DNA of 64,000 bases from an uncultured Clostridium sp. (GTDB lineage Bacteria; Bacillota; Clostridia; Clostridiales; Clostridiaceae): positions 45,994-109,993 of the forward strand of contig UQBY01000008.1 in the NCBI GenBank assembly GCA_900539375.1, read 5' to 3'. The translations under genes and the position numbers were made by a program. The notes under the pieces were generated by a model. It ran no database searches. It was not told the DNA's origin and saw nothing but the letters and a program-made list of their open reading frames with translations. Below, piece after piece: positions 25,528 to 34,606 of the stretch (positions within the stretch are counted from its first letter, which is position 1; each line of letters starts with the position of its first letter).

Positions 25528-26388
25528 ATGGATTCAAGAAAAGTAAAAGTTGTAGTGGATAGTACAGCCTATATTCCTAAAGAAATGTTAAATGAAAATG
25601 ATATATCAGTGGTATCTTTAAATGTATTATTAGATGGAAAAAGTTATAGAGAAGTAGATTTAGAAAATGAATTTTTTTATAAAAAGATGGATGAGTCAAA
25701 TGAAATACCAAAATCATCTCAACCAAGTATTGAAGAAATGAAAAATGTTTTTCTAAATATTGCAAAGGATGGCTATGACATAGTTGGAATTTTTATATCT
25801 TCAAAAATGAGTGGTACATATTCAACAGCACATTTGGTACGTGATATGGTATTAGAAGAATGTCCTAATACTAAGATAGAATTAATTGATTCTAAAAGTA
25901 ATTGTATGCAAATGGGATTTTCAGCAGTTCAAGCTGCAAGGATTGCTAAAAAAGGAGAAAGCATTGAAAAGGTTGTGGAAGAAGCAAAAAAAGTTATTAA
26001 CTCAAGTAGATTTTTATTTGTTCCTGAAACATTAAAATATTTAAAAAAAGGTGGAAGAATAGGTAGTGCATCTGCACTGCTTGGAACTATTCTTCAAATA
26101 AAACCTATACTAACAGTAGAAAATGGAGAAACTTCTGTTTATGATAAGGTAAGAACCAAAAAGAAAGCTGTAGAAGTCATATTAAAAAAAGTTCTTGATG
26201 ATATGACAGAAAGAGGTTTAGGAGAAGTTATTGTACATCATATAAATTGTGAAGAAGAAGGATTAAATCTTGCTAGAAGGCTTGAAAAAGAGTTAAAAAT
26301 ACCAGTTAAAATACAATCAATTGGAGCTATAATAGGGCTTCATGTAGGTCCAGGGTCAATAGGAGTTGCTTATTATACAAAGAAGTAA
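25528..26388 (+). CDS. DegV-family fatty-acid-binding protein
   Basis: This 286-residue cytoplasmic protein has the DegV signatures VVDSTAYIPKEM at the N-terminus, KSSQPSIEEM, IFISSKMSGTYSTA, KYLKKGGRIGSASALLGTIL and HVGPGSIGVAYY at the end. DegV/FakB proteins bind a fatty acid and present it to the kinase FakA for incorporation into phospholipid; many clostridia have several. ATG 25528 is chosen because GGAGG lies 5 bases upstream; an earlier in-frame ATG at 25516 overlaps that site. No fakA gene is adjacent, but plsC is divergently encoded next door. Confidence 0.88.
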   Translation: MDSRKVKVVVDSTAYIPKEMLNENDISVVSLNVLLDGKSYREVDLENEFFYKKMDESNEIPKSSQPSIEEMKNVFLNIAKDGYDIVGIFISSKMSGTYSTAHLVRDMVLEECPNTKIELIDSKSNCMQMGFSAVQAARIAKKGESIEKVVEEAKKVINSSRFLFVPETLKYLKKGGRIGSASALLGTILQIKPILTVENGETSVYDKVRTKKKAVEVILKKVLDDMTERGLGEVIVHHINCEEEGLNLARRLEKELKIPVKIQSIGAIIGLHVGPGSIGVAYYTKK

Positions 26389-26457
26389 GAAAAACATAAC
26401 TTAAAATTATGAAAATCTTAAGAAATAGGGGCTATTATATTAAATATGGAATAAAAT

Positions 26458-28869
26458 ATGAAAGTGGTGCTTATAATGGAATGTGAAAATATCAAAGATA
26501 AACCTTCATATAAAAATGCAAAAGAGAGAATTTATGGACTTACAGAAGAGGAAGTAGAGGAAAGAGTAAAAAAGGGAGAAGTAAATACCATACCAAATGC
26601 CCCTTCAAGAACATTACCTCAAATTTTAAGAGCAAACTTTTTTAATTTGTTTAATGGATTAAATATAGTGTTAGCATTAATATGTATTATAGCTGGTTCT
26701 CCTAAAAATGCTATATTTGCAGGAGTAATTATAGTTAATAGTATAATTGGTGTAATTCAAGAATTAAATGCTAAAAAAACTTTAGAAAAATTATCAGTTC
26801 TAAGTATGGCTCATACTAATGTTCTTAGAGGAGGAAAAATAAAAGATATATTAGTTGAAGAATTAGTAAAAGATGATGTAGTGTATTTAACGGCAGGATG
26901 TCAAGTGTTAGCAGATTGTGCTCTTATTGAGGGAGACGAACTTGAAGTTGATGAATCAATGCTTACAGGTGAAGCAGACCCTGTTAATAAAAATAATGAT
27001 GATGAAATATTATCTGGAAGCTTTATAGTAGCAGGGGAAGGCTATGCAAGGGTAAAAAAAGTAGGAATAAATACATATTCATCTCAATTAGCAAATGAAG
27101 CAAAAAAATTTAAGATAATAAATTCAGAATTACAAAATTCAATAAATAAAATAATGAAAATTTTAGTGTGGCTTATACTTCCATTAGGCATAGGACTAAC
27201 AATAACTCAAATACTTTCAAATACAGGTAATTGGCAAGATGGAGTAATTGGTGTAGTTTCAGGAATAATAGGAATGATACCAGAAGGATTAGTTTTATTA
27301 ACAAGTGCAACATTTATAGTGTCTATAGTAAAATTAGCCCAATATGATACTTTAGTTCAACAACTTTCAGCAACAGAAATTTTAGCTAGAGTAGATGTTT
27401 TGTGTGTGGATAAAACAGGTACAATTACAGAAGGAAAATTAAAATTGTCAGAGATAAAGCTTTTAGGTGATTATAATAAAGAAAAAGTAGATGAAATTTT
27501 AGCTTCAATAGCTAATAATCTTCCAAGTAAAAATCCAACACAACAGGCAATTTTAGATGTATATTCAAAAGACCCAGGGTTAGTAGTAAAAGAAAAAATA
27601 CCATTTTCATCAAGAAGAAAATGGGGAGGAATTGTTCTTAAAGACTTAGGTTCTTGGGCAATGGGGGCTCCAGAAATATTACTTGGGGATAAATATAGTG
27701 AAATAGCTAATGAGGTTGAAGAATATGCTAAACAAGGAATGAGAGTTCTTTTATTAGTTAAGGTAAATCAAGAAACATTAAAATTTGGAATAAAAACTCC
27801 AGTTGAAACAATAGCATTAATTCTTATAGAGGATATTATTAAAGAAGAGGCACCAAGCGTTATACAGTTTTTTAATGATGAGGATGTAAATTTAAAAGTT
27901 ATATCTGGAGATAATCCAGTAACAGTAGCTGCAGTTGCTAAAAGGGCTGGAATAAAAAATTCAGAAAAATATGTAGATGCAAGAACCTTACCAACAAAAA
28001 TAAAGGAGTTGTCAGAGGTTATAGATAATTATACTGTCTTTGGGAGAGTAACACCTCATCAAAAAAAGGATATAGTAAAGGCTTTAAGAAAAAATGGTCA
28101 TACAGTTGCAATGACAGGAGATGGAGTAAATGATGTTTTAGCCTTAAAAGAATCAGATTGTGGAATAGCAATGGCAAATGGTTCAGAGGCAACAAAGGCT
28201 GTAGCTCAATTAGTATTATTAAATTCAGATTTTGGTTCATTACCAAAAGTAGTTGCAGAAGGAAGAAAACAAATACACAATTTAGAAACAGTAGCAGAAT
28301 TATTTTTATCAAAAACAATATTTTTTGTATGCTTAGCTTTAATGATATCAATAATAAGACTTCCATATCCACTTCTTCCAATACAATCATCCTTAGTAGG
28401 AAGTTGTGCTATAGGAATACCTGCATTGTTTTTAGCACTTTTGCCAGCTAAACAAAGAGTAGAAAAAGGATTTTTAAAGCGAATATTAATTAGTAGTATC
28501 CCAAATGGAATAATAATGATGTCACTTGTATTATTAGGATATATAATAACCTATATATCTGGGGCAAGTGTAGAATATTCAAGGTCAGTTGCTTTATTAA
28601 CATTTATGGGAATAAGCCTTATTATCTTAGTTAGAGTATCTGCACCACTTACTAAATTTAAATTCACATTGGTATGTACAATGATATCATTTTGTGCAGC
28701 TTGTTATGTAATTCCAATAGGAAGAAATCTTTTTTCGCTAGTAAAAATAAGTTTTAAACATTGGATGCTAGTATTAACTTTAATATTAATTGCTGGTATT
28801 TTAATATTTGCTAGAGGATTAATTACAAAAAAATATTATAATAATAAAAAAGAAAAGCTAAAGAAATAA
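26458..28869 (+). CDS. Cation-translocating P-type ATPase
   Basis: This 803-residue membrane pump has an actuator domain with LTGEADPV (TGEA rather than TGES), a phosphorylation site CVDKTGTITEG (Asp318), a nucleotide domain and the hinge AMTGDGVNDVLALKESDCGIA. About eight to ten membrane segments lie in two groups, about residues 60-110 and 225-300, then 615-790. It lacks the CPx motif of heavy-metal ATPases and resembles the CtpE-like P-type group, for which Ca2+ is one proposed substrate. The ion is not certain. ATG 26476 is an alternative start with a GTGGTG sequence upstream. It is monocistronic. Confidence 0.85.
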   Translation: MKVVLIMECENIKDKPSYKNAKERIYGLTEEEVEERVKKGEVNTIPNAPSRTLPQILRANFFNLFNGLNIVLALICIIAGSPKNAIFAGVIIVNSIIGVIQELNAKKTLEKLSVLSMAHTNVLRGGKIKDILVEELVKDDVVYLTAGCQVLADCALIEGDELEVDESMLTGEADPVNKNNDDEILSGSFIVAGEGYARVKKVGINTYSSQLANEAKKFKIINSELQNSINKIMKILVWLILPLGIGLTITQILSNTGNWQDGVIGVVSGIIGMIPEGLVLLTSATFIVSIVKLAQYDTLVQQLSATEILARVDVLCVDKTGTITEGKLKLSEIKLLGDYNKEKVDEILASIANNLPSKNPTQQAILDVYSKDPGLVVKEKIPFSSRRKWGGIVLKDLGSWAMGAPEILLGDKYSEIANEVEEYAKQGMRVLLLVKVNQETLKFGIKTPVETIALILIEDIIKEEAPSVIQFFNDEDVNLKVISGDNPVTVAAVAKRAGIKNSEKYVDARTLPTKIKELSEVIDNYTVFGRVTPHQKKDIVKALRKNGHTVAMTGDGVNDVLALKESDCGIAMANGSEATKAVAQLVLLNSDFGSLPKVVAEGRKQIHNLETVAELFLSKTIFFVCLALMISIIRLPYPLLPIQSSLVGSCAIGIPALFLALLPAKQRVEKGFLKRILISSIPNGIIMMSLVLLGYIITYISGASVEYSRSVALLTFMGISLIILVRVSAPLTKFKFTLVCTMISFCAACYVIPIGRNLFSLVKISFKHWMLVLTLILIAGILIFARGLITKKYYNNKKEKLKK

Positions 28870-28872
28870 AAT

Positions 28873-28911
28873 AGGGTTCCTTAAATATATTTAATGTATT
28901 TAAGGAACCTA
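28873..28911 (+). terminator. Terminator after the P-type ATPase gene
   Basis: AGGTTCCTTAAATA and its complement form a long stem (GGTTCCTTAAATA / TATTTAAGGAACC) with a small loop. No extended T run follows on the plus strand. Confidence 0.65.
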
Positions 28912-28998
28912 TTAATTTTCATTTAAAAGAAGAAAGTTTTCTTTATGTTGACAATAAATGAGAGTTATAATAAAATCAATAATGTAATTTAAATATAT

Positions 28999-29073
28999 GC
29001 CTTCATAGTTCAATGGATAGAACAGCCCCCTCCTAAGGGGCAGATACAGGTTCGATCCCTGTTGGGGGTACCA
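28999..29073 (+). tRNA. tRNA-Arg (anticodon CCU)
   Basis: This 75-base cloverleaf includes the encoded CCA. Acceptor GCCTTCA pairs with TGGGGGT (G-U pairs included), the discriminator is A, the anticodon loop is CTCCTAA (anticodon CCU) and the T arm is ACAGG-TTCGATC-CCTGT. It decodes AGG. A hairpin at about 29090-29112 (GGCTTTATC / GATAGAGCC) follows and may terminate it. Confidence 0.92.
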
Positions 29074-29175
29074 TATATTAAAAAAGAATGGCTTTATCAC
29101 TAGGATAGAGCCTTTAATTATATTCAAAATAGGTACTAAATTAAAAATATATATAAACAATTAAATACTATTTAA

Positions 29176-29243
29176 GGGGTCTGTTGCATGAAGAAATATT
29201 AATACAATATATAGTGTTATAAAATTTCTTTGTGAAACAGCCC
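29176..29243. repeat. 68-bp palindromic element with IS6-like ends (copy 2)
   Basis: It begins GGGGTCTGTTGCATGAAGAA and ends with the inverse of GGGCTGTTTCACAAAGAAAT. It shares GAAATATTAAT and AATATATAGTG with the 98-bp copy at 3602 but lacks that copy's central 30 bases or so. It is non-coding and lies between tRNA-Arg and the PTS locus. Confidence 0.65.
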
Positions 29244-29319
29244 TTTTACTTTATTAATTTATATTTTAAAAAAGTTTTGCAAATTTTGTTATAGAAAGTT
29301 TTATTTAATAAATAATAAA

Positions 29320-29403
29320 TTACCACAATGATATGTAAAGCTTTTGAGATAATGGAATATAGAAATTACAACGATTACATGATATTATTTAATCATAGAA
29401 AAA
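29320..29403 (+). promoter_or_regulatory. Regulatory region A of the PTS locus with operator-like site 1
   Basis: Site 1 is TTACCACAATGATATGTAA (29320-29338). It is followed by GGAATATAGAA and TGATATTATTTA...CATAGAA blocks that recur in the same order in region B (30974-31055). Region A precedes the IIB-IIC genes. It is probably bound by the PRD activator encoded at 37175-39184. Confidence 0.55.
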
Positions 29404-29532
29404 CTTAAAAATTTTCACATACAAATTTAAAATTTAAATAAAAGGAGGAGAGAAAAATGTAATATTTATGTAAGCAAAAATGTATAAAAAGATTAATTGT
29501 GTATTAAAAATGAAATTTAGGAGGAATTTAAA

Positions 29533-29847
29533 ATGAAAATAGTAGCAGTAACAGCATGCCCAACAGGAATAGCTCATACTTATATGGCACAGGAGGCAAT
29601 TGAAAAAGAATGTAAAAAGAGAGGATATGAAGTTCAAGTAGAAACTCAAGGAAGTATGGGAATTGAAAATGAACTTGAACAAGAAGATGTTGATGGAGCT
29701 GATGTAGTAATATTAGCTGTAGCAATTGGTATTGATGGGGAAGACAGATTTGAAGAAAAGATGGATGAAGGAAAGGTACTTCAAGTAGAGCCAGGAGAAG
29801 TAATAAAAGATCCAGCAAGTATTATTGACCAAGCAGAAAAATTATAA
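29533..29847 (+). CDS. PTS fructose-family IIB component
   Basis: This 104-residue cytosolic phosphocarrier has the active-site loop ACPTGIAHTYMAQ, with Cys9 as the phospho-cysteine, and the conserved KVETQG-type sequence (here QVETQGSMGIENEL). It passes phosphate from IIA (31090) to the sugar during uptake through IIC. It is the first gene of the PTS operon, and AGGAGG precedes it. The fructose-type IIB family also serves mannose-like and other ketoses, so the substrate is open. Confidence 0.92.
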   Translation: MKIVAVTACPTGIAHTYMAQEAIEKECKKRGYEVQVETQGSMGIENELEQEDVDGADVVILAVAIGIDGEDRFEEKMDEGKVLQVEPGEVIKDPASIIDQAEKL

Positions 29848-29867
29848 AAAGATTGGAGAGATGAAAA

Positions 29868-30929
29868 ATGAGTAAGGATAACAAGATATGGAAAGACATA
29901 CAAAAAGCCTTTAATACAGGGGTTTCTTATATGCTACCAGCAGTAGTTATTGGAGGTATTTTTCTAGCAATTGCTTTATCAACAGGTAATGCTGGAGAAT
30001 CTGGAATGGAAATTACTTCACCTTTTATGAAAAACTTAAATGACTTAGGGTCAGCTGGTTTTGCAATGATGATTCCAATACTATCTGGATATATTGCATA
30101 TTCACTTGCAGGTAAACCTGGAATTGCACCAGGAATGATTTTAGGATATGTTGCAAATAATCCTATTGGAGAATCTCAAGTAAAAACAGGATTCTTAGGA
30201 GCTATGATTTTAGGAGTAGCAACAGGATATGTAGTTAGATGGTGTAAGAAATGGAAAGTTCCAGCTACTTTAAAATCAATAATGCCTATATTGATTGTAC
30301 CTATTTTTACAACTTTTGTTTTAGGAATTATTTATATCTATGTTATTTCAGTACCTATTGGTTTAGCAATGGATTGGTTAGTAAAAGTTTTAGGAACATT
30401 ACAAGGTGGAAGTGCTATTATTCTTGGATTAATAATTGGTGCTATGACTGCTGTTGATATGGGTGGTCCTATAAATAAAACTGCTACTGCATTTACTTTA
30501 GCATTAATGGCAGAAGGAATTTATGCACCAAATGGAGCACATAGAATAGCTTGTGCAATACCACCTTTAGCTCTTGCAATATCAACATTTATTGATAGAA
30601 AGAAATATACTTCAGAAGATAAAGATTTAGGTATTTCAGCATTCTTTATGGGATTAATAGGAATAACAGAAGGTGCAATTCCATTTGCAATAAAAGATAT
30701 GAAGAGAGTTTTACCAGCTTTAATAGTAGGAAGTGCAGTTGGTGGAGCTATAGGAATGATGAATAATGTTGAAGCATTAGTACCACATGGAGGATTAATC
30801 ATTTTACCAGTTGTAAACGGTAAACTATGGTATACTATAGCAATTGTTGTAGGGTCTCTTGTATCAGCAGCAATATTACATTTTACAAAACCTAATTTAG
30901 AAGTTAAGGAAGAAAAAGTTGAAAAATAA
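29868..30929 (+). CDS. PTS fructose-family IIC permease
   Basis: This 353-residue membrane protein has about nine to ten hydrophobic segments and the fructose-family motifs GKPGIAPGMILGYVANNP, GAMTAVDMGGPINKTA and GITEGAIPFAI, which form the sugar site. It translocates and phosphorylates the sugar with IIB, which lies 20 bases upstream. The IIA gene is separated by 160 bases that hold a second regulatory region. Confidence 0.92.
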   Translation: MSKDNKIWKDIQKAFNTGVSYMLPAVVIGGIFLAIALSTGNAGESGMEITSPFMKNLNDLGSAGFAMMIPILSGYIAYSLAGKPGIAPGMILGYVANNPIGESQVKTGFLGAMILGVATGYVVRWCKKWKVPATLKSIMPILIVPIFTTFVLGIIYIYVISVPIGLAMDWLVKVLGTLQGGSAIILGLIIGAMTAVDMGGPINKTATAFTLALMAEGIYAPNGAHRIACAIPPLALAISTFIDRKKYTSEDKDLGISAFFMGLIGITEGAIPFAIKDMKRVLPALIVGSAVGGAIGMMNNVEALVPHGGLIILPVVNGKLWYTIAIVVGSLVSAAILHFTKPNLEVKEEKVEK

Positions 30930-30933
30930 TTAG

Positions 30934-30952
30934 TTACCACAATAATGTGTAA
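30934..30952 (+). promoter_or_regulatory. Operator-like site 2 of the PTS locus
   Basis: TTACCACAATAATGTGTAA lies five bases after the IIC stop codon. It has inner dyad symmetry (CACA / TGTG) and matches the other three sites over most of 19 bases. Confidence 0.5.
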
Positions 30953-30973
30953 TAGATTTAAGATATTAATAAT

Positions 30974-31055
30974 TTACCGCAATAATAGGTAAATATTTAA
31001 AATATTGGAATATAGAATTTAAAATATATAAGTGATATTATTTAGCCATAGAAGA
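30974..31055 (+). promoter_or_regulatory. Regulatory region B of the PTS locus with operator-like site 3
   Basis: Site 3, TTACCGCAATAATAGGTAA (30974-30992), has TTACC/GGTAA dyad ends. It is followed by TGGAATATAGAA and TGATATTATTTAGCCATAG blocks, parallel to region A. It precedes the IIA gene, so the second half of the locus probably has its own promoter. Confidence 0.55.
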
Positions 31056-31089
31056 AATTAAAAAATAATATTAAAGGGAGGAGGATAAA

Positions 31090-31554
31090 ATGGTAGATAT
31101 AATAAATAAAAATCTAATGAAACTTAATCTTAAAAGTAATACTAAAGAAGAGATAATTAAAGAACTAGCGAGTTTAATAGATAAAGAAAATAGGTTAAAC
31201 GATTACGAAAAATATGTTCAAGAAGTATTGCATAGAGAAAGCCTTACTACAACAGGTATTGGGTTTGGAATAGCAATACCACATGGAAAAAGTGATGCAG
31301 TTAAAATACCAACTGTAGCACTTGGAAAAGTTAGTGAAGGAGTAGAATGGGAATCATTAGATGGTGAGCCGGTAAAGATAATTTTTTTACTAGCAGTTCC
31401 AGAAGAAGCAGCATCAAATCAACACTTAAAGATTCTAGCAGCTTTATCTAGAAAGCTAATGAATGAAGAATTTATACATGAATTATTTAATAGTACTGAT
31501 AAAGATAGATTATTAGAACTGTTAATGAATGTATTTAAAGAAATTGAAATGTAG
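31090..31554 (+). CDS. PTS fructose/mannitol-family IIA component
   Basis: This 154-residue cytosolic phosphocarrier carries the phospho-histidine in GFGIAIPHGKSDAVKIP (about residue 62), upstream LTTTGI and downstream IFLLAVPEE motifs. It receives phosphate from HPr and donates it to IIB. It is transcribed with the GatZ-like gene 54 bases downstream. Separate IIA, IIB and IIC genes contrast with the fused FruA of the classical fructose operon. Confidence 0.92.
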   Translation: MVDIINKNLMKLNLKSNTKEEIIKELASLIDKENRLNDYEKYVQEVLHRESLTTTGIGFGIAIPHGKSDAVKIPTVALGKVSEGVEWESLDGEPVKIIFLLAVPEEAASNQHLKILAALSRKLMNEEFIHELFNSTDKDRLLELLMNVFKEIEM

Positions 31555-31608
31555 AATTTAAAGAATAAAAAGTAAGTATTTTAATAAATGTTAGGAGGAT
31601 ATTATATT

Positions 31609-32865
31609 ATGAGTAAATTAAGTTTATCAGAAGTAGTAAAAAAATCATTACAATTAGAAGGAAGCGAAAAGGCATCAATGCTAGGAATTGGACCTATGTC
31701 TAAAACATTAATAAAAGCATCAATGCTTCTTGCAAAAGAAAAGGATTTCCCATTAATGTTTATAGCTAGTAGAAACCAAGTTGATTCAAAAGAATTAGGT
31801 GGAGGATATGTTTGTAACTGGGACCAAAAAGGTTTTGCATCAGCAATTAAAGAGGTAGCAAATGAAGTTGAATTTGATGGATTATATTACTTATGTCGTG
31901 ATCATGGTGGACCATGGCAAAGAGATAATGAAAGAAATGCTCACTTACCAGAAGAAGAAGCAATGGAATTAGGAAAGCAATCATATCTTGAAGATTTATT
32001 AAATGGATTTGACCTTTTACACATAGATCCAACTAAAGATCCATATGTTGTTGGAAAAGCTATAGAAATGGATGTAGTTTTAAGAAGAACAATAGAATTA
32101 ATAGAATATGTTGAAAAAGAAAGAAAAGAAAGAAATCTTCCTTCTATTAGTTATGAAGTGGGAACAGAAGAAACAAATGGTGGATTAACATCACAAGAAT
32201 CATATGAAGAGTTTATTCAAAAGTTAACAGAACAATTAAAAGAAAAGGATTTACCACTTCCTTGCTTTATAGTTGGACAAACTGGTACTTTAACTAGATT
32301 AACTGAAAATGTAGGACACTTTGATGCTATTACATCTAAAAAGCTTGCAGCTAGTGCTAAAAAATATGGTGTAGGATTAAAAGAACACAATGGAGATTAT
32401 TTAGATGATGCAATTTTACTAGAACATCCAGCACTTGGAATAACAGCAATGAATGTTGCACCAGAGTTTGGAACAGTAGAAACTCAAGCTTATTTAAAAC
32501 TAGTTGAAGTTGAAAATGAATTATATAAAGATGGTTTAATATCAGCAAAATCAAATTTAGGTAATGTAATTAAAGAAGAAGCAGTAAAGAGTGGAAGATG
32601 GAAGAAATGGATGGTTGATGGTAAGGATAAATTAAGCTTTGAAGAAATTTTAAAAGATGAAAAACTTACTTATCTTATAACTGAAATAAGTGGACACTAT
32701 ACTTTCAATAATGATTCAGTAAAGGCAGAAATAAAGAACTTATTTGATAACTTAAGCCAAGTTGGAATAGATGGCGAAAAATATGTTGTTGATAAGATTA
32801 AAGATTCAATTGATAAGTATGTAAAATGCTTTAACCTAGAAGGATTTACTTCAAAAGTTTCATAG
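31609..32865 (+). CDS. GatZ/KbaZ-like protein (class II tagatose-bisphosphate aldolase non-catalytic subunit family)
   Basis: This 418-residue protein spans the GatZ_KbaZ domain: FIASRNQVDSKELGGGYVCN, YYLCRDHGGPWQRDNER, LLHIDPTKDP, SYEVGTEETNGGL, FIVGQTGTLTRLTEN and ALGITAMNVAPEFG. In enterics these proteins pair with GatY/KbaY aldolase, but no GatY/KbaY-type gene is present in the locus. Some stand-alone family members act on ketohexose phosphates as 4-epimerases, so conversion of an imported ketose phosphate (for example tagatose-6-P to fructose-6-P) is a reasonable inference. Aldol activity is also possible. ATG 31609 follows GGAGG at 11 bases; an upstream ATG at 31588 overlaps the ribosome site. 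Confidence 0.82.
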   Translation: MSKLSLSEVVKKSLQLEGSEKASMLGIGPMSKTLIKASMLLAKEKDFPLMFIASRNQVDSKELGGGYVCNWDQKGFASAIKEVANEVEFDGLYYLCRDHGGPWQRDNERNAHLPEEEAMELGKQSYLEDLLNGFDLLHIDPTKDPYVVGKAIEMDVVLRRTIELIEYVEKERKERNLPSISYEVGTEETNGGLTSQESYEEFIQKLTEQLKEKDLPLPCFIVGQTGTLTRLTENVGHFDAITSKKLAASAKKYGVGLKEHNGDYLDDAILLEHPALGITAMNVAPEFGTVETQAYLKLVEVENELYKDGLISAKSNLGNVIKEEAVKSGRWKKWMVDGKDKLSFEEILKDEKLTYLITEISGHYTFNNDSVKAEIKNLFDNLSQVGIDGEKYVVDKIKDSIDKYVKCFNLEGFTSKVS

Positions 32866-32887
32866 TTTCAAAAAAGAAGTGATTAAT

Positions 32888-33688
32888 ATGGAAATTATTG
32901 ATTATCATGTTCATTCTGATAATTCCTTTGATGGAACCGCTAACATTTATGATATTTGCAAAAGTGCTATTAAAAAAGGAATATCTGAGATTTGTTTTAC
33001 AGAGCATTTTAGTGTAGACCCTACTGATGTTAGTTATAATGTTTTAGATTATAATAGGTATCATAAAGAAATAGAAGAATGTAAAGAGGCTTTTAAAAAC
33101 AAGCTGGTAATAAAAGAAGGACTAGAAATAGGAGAACCTTATATTCCAAAGTTAAAAAATGAGCTTAATAAGCAAGTAAAAGAAATGAATTTAGATTTTA
33201 TTATTGGGTCTGTTCATAATATAAATACTTTAAAGCTAAGGACTTATATAAAAGGTAAGAATAAGAAAGAAATATATGAAGATTACTTTAAAGAAATATA
33301 TAAATTAGCAGAAGATTCGGATATTGATGTTGTTGGTCATTTAGACTTAATGAAAAGATATGCTTATGATGATTTTGGAAATTATAATTTCAATGAGTAT
33401 AAAGATATTTTAAGTATAATATTAAAAAAAGTTATAGAAAGAAATATTGGAATTGAAATAAACACTTCAGGATTTAGAAATAGTGTTAAGGAAAGTTATC
33501 CATCTATAGAGGTTTTAAGATTATATAAAGAACTTGGTGGTGAGATAATTACTATAGGTTCTGATTCACATAATACTGAAGATGTTTCTAAGGGGTATCT
33601 TTTAGCAATTGATATGTTAAAAAATTTAAAATTTGAGAATATTTTTAAATTTGAAAAGCGAAATCCTATTGGCATAAAAATTAAATAA
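32888..33688 (+). CDS. PHP-domain phosphatase (histidinol-phosphatase-like)
   Basis: This 266-residue metal-dependent phosphoesterase of the PHP fold has the metal-binding signatures DYHVHSDNSFD, CFTEHFSVD, GSVHNIN, VGHLDLMKR and a late GSDSHNTEDV. HisK/HisJ proteins of this type hydrolyse histidinol phosphate. No histidine biosynthesis genes are nearby, and the gene sits within a sugar catabolic operon, so a sugar-phosphate substrate is at least as likely. ATG 32888 is used; GTG 32879 is an in-frame alternative. It follows the GatZ-like gene by 22 bases. Confidence 0.82.
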   Translation: MEIIDYHVHSDNSFDGTANIYDICKSAIKKGISEICFTEHFSVDPTDVSYNVLDYNRYHKEIEECKEAFKNKLVIKEGLEIGEPYIPKLKNELNKQVKEMNLDFIIGSVHNINTLKLRTYIKGKNKKEIYEDYFKEIYKLAEDSDIDVVGHLDLMKRYAYDDFGNYNFNEYKDILSIILKKVIERNIGIEINTSGFRNSVKESYPSIEVLRLYKELGGEIITIGSDSHNTEDVSKGYLLAIDMLKNLKFENIFKFEKRNPIGIKIK

Positions 33689-33708
33689 TAAGCAAATATA
33701 GTTTGATA

Positions 33709-33741
33709 GGGCAAGTAATTATTTAAAATAACTTGCCTTAT
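33709..33741 (+). terminator. Hairpin between the PHP and transketolase genes
   Basis: GGCAAGTAATT and its near complement AATAACTTGCC form a stem with TTTAAAAT-type loop bases; only a short T-rich tail follows. It may be a partial terminator that tunes downstream expression. Confidence 0.45.
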
Positions 33742-33784
33742 TAACTAGCATTGATATTAATAAGGAGAGAAGGGTGCAGATAAA

Positions 33785-34606
33785 ATGAATACAATAAAAC
33801 TAAAAGAAGTGGCAAAGAATGTAAGAATAGATGTTATTGAAGCTTTAGCAGCTGCAAAATCAGGACATCCAGGTGGTTCATTATCAGTAACAGATATATT
33901 AACAGTATTATATTTTGACAAAATGAATATTGATCCTAAAAATCCTAAAATGGAAGATAGAGATAGATTAGTATTATCAAAGGGACATGTAGCTCCAGCA
34001 CTTTATTCTGTATTAGCTGAAAGAGGTTATTTTCCAAAAGAGAATTTAGTTAAATTAAGAAAATTTGGTAGTATGCTACAAGGACATCCAGATATGAAAT
34101 CAACACCAGGTATTGATATGTCAACTGGTTCTTTAGGACAAGGATTATCTGCAGCAAATGGTATGGCTTTAGCAGCTAAACTTGATAAAAAAGATTATAA
34201 AGTATATGTAATTCTTGGTGATGGAGAAGTTCAAGAAGGTCAAATTTGGGAAGCGGCAATGAGTGCAGCACACTATAAATTAGATAATGTAATAGCAATA
34301 TTAGATTTTAATGGATTGCAAATAGATGGTTCAAATGAAGAAGTTATGAATATAAATCCAATTGGTGAAAAATTTTCAGCCTTTGGATGGAATGTAATTA
34401 GAATAGATGGGCATAATTTAGAATCTATAGGTAATGCTGTAGATGAGGCAAAAACAGTTAAAGGAAAACCAACAATAATAATTGCAAAGACCATAAAAGG
34501 TAAAGGAGTATCATTTATGGAGAATAATGTGTCATGGCATGGAACAGCTCCAAATGAAGAACAAAGAAAAATGGCTATAGAAGAATTAGAAAGGGGAGAA
34601 GCATAA
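33785..34606 (+). CDS. Transketolase, N-terminal subunit
   Basis: This 273-residue ThDP-binding half of a split transketolase shows the AAKSGHPGGSLSVTDILTVL start, SKGHVAPALYSVLAERGYF, the STGSLGQGLSAANGMALAAK region and the ThDP motif GDGEVQEGQIWEAAMSA...LDFNGLQIDG. It acts with the product of the next gene to move two-carbon ketol units between sugar phosphates in the pentose phosphate pathway. Its stop overlaps the start of the C-terminal gene, giving coupled synthesis. Placement in a PTS locus suggests a dedicated route for a sugar phosphate. Confidence 0.92.
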   Translation: MNTIKLKEVAKNVRIDVIEALAAAKSGHPGGSLSVTDILTVLYFDKMNIDPKNPKMEDRDRLVLSKGHVAPALYSVLAERGYFPKENLVKLRKFGSMLQGHPDMKSTPGIDMSTGSLGQGLSAANGMALAAKLDKKDYKVYVILGDGEVQEGQIWEAAMSAAHYKLDNVIAILDFNGLQIDGSNEEVMNINPIGEKFSAFGWNVIRIDGHNLESIGNAVDEAKTVKGKPTIIIAKTIKGKGVSFMENNVSWHGTAPNEEQRKMAIEELERGEA

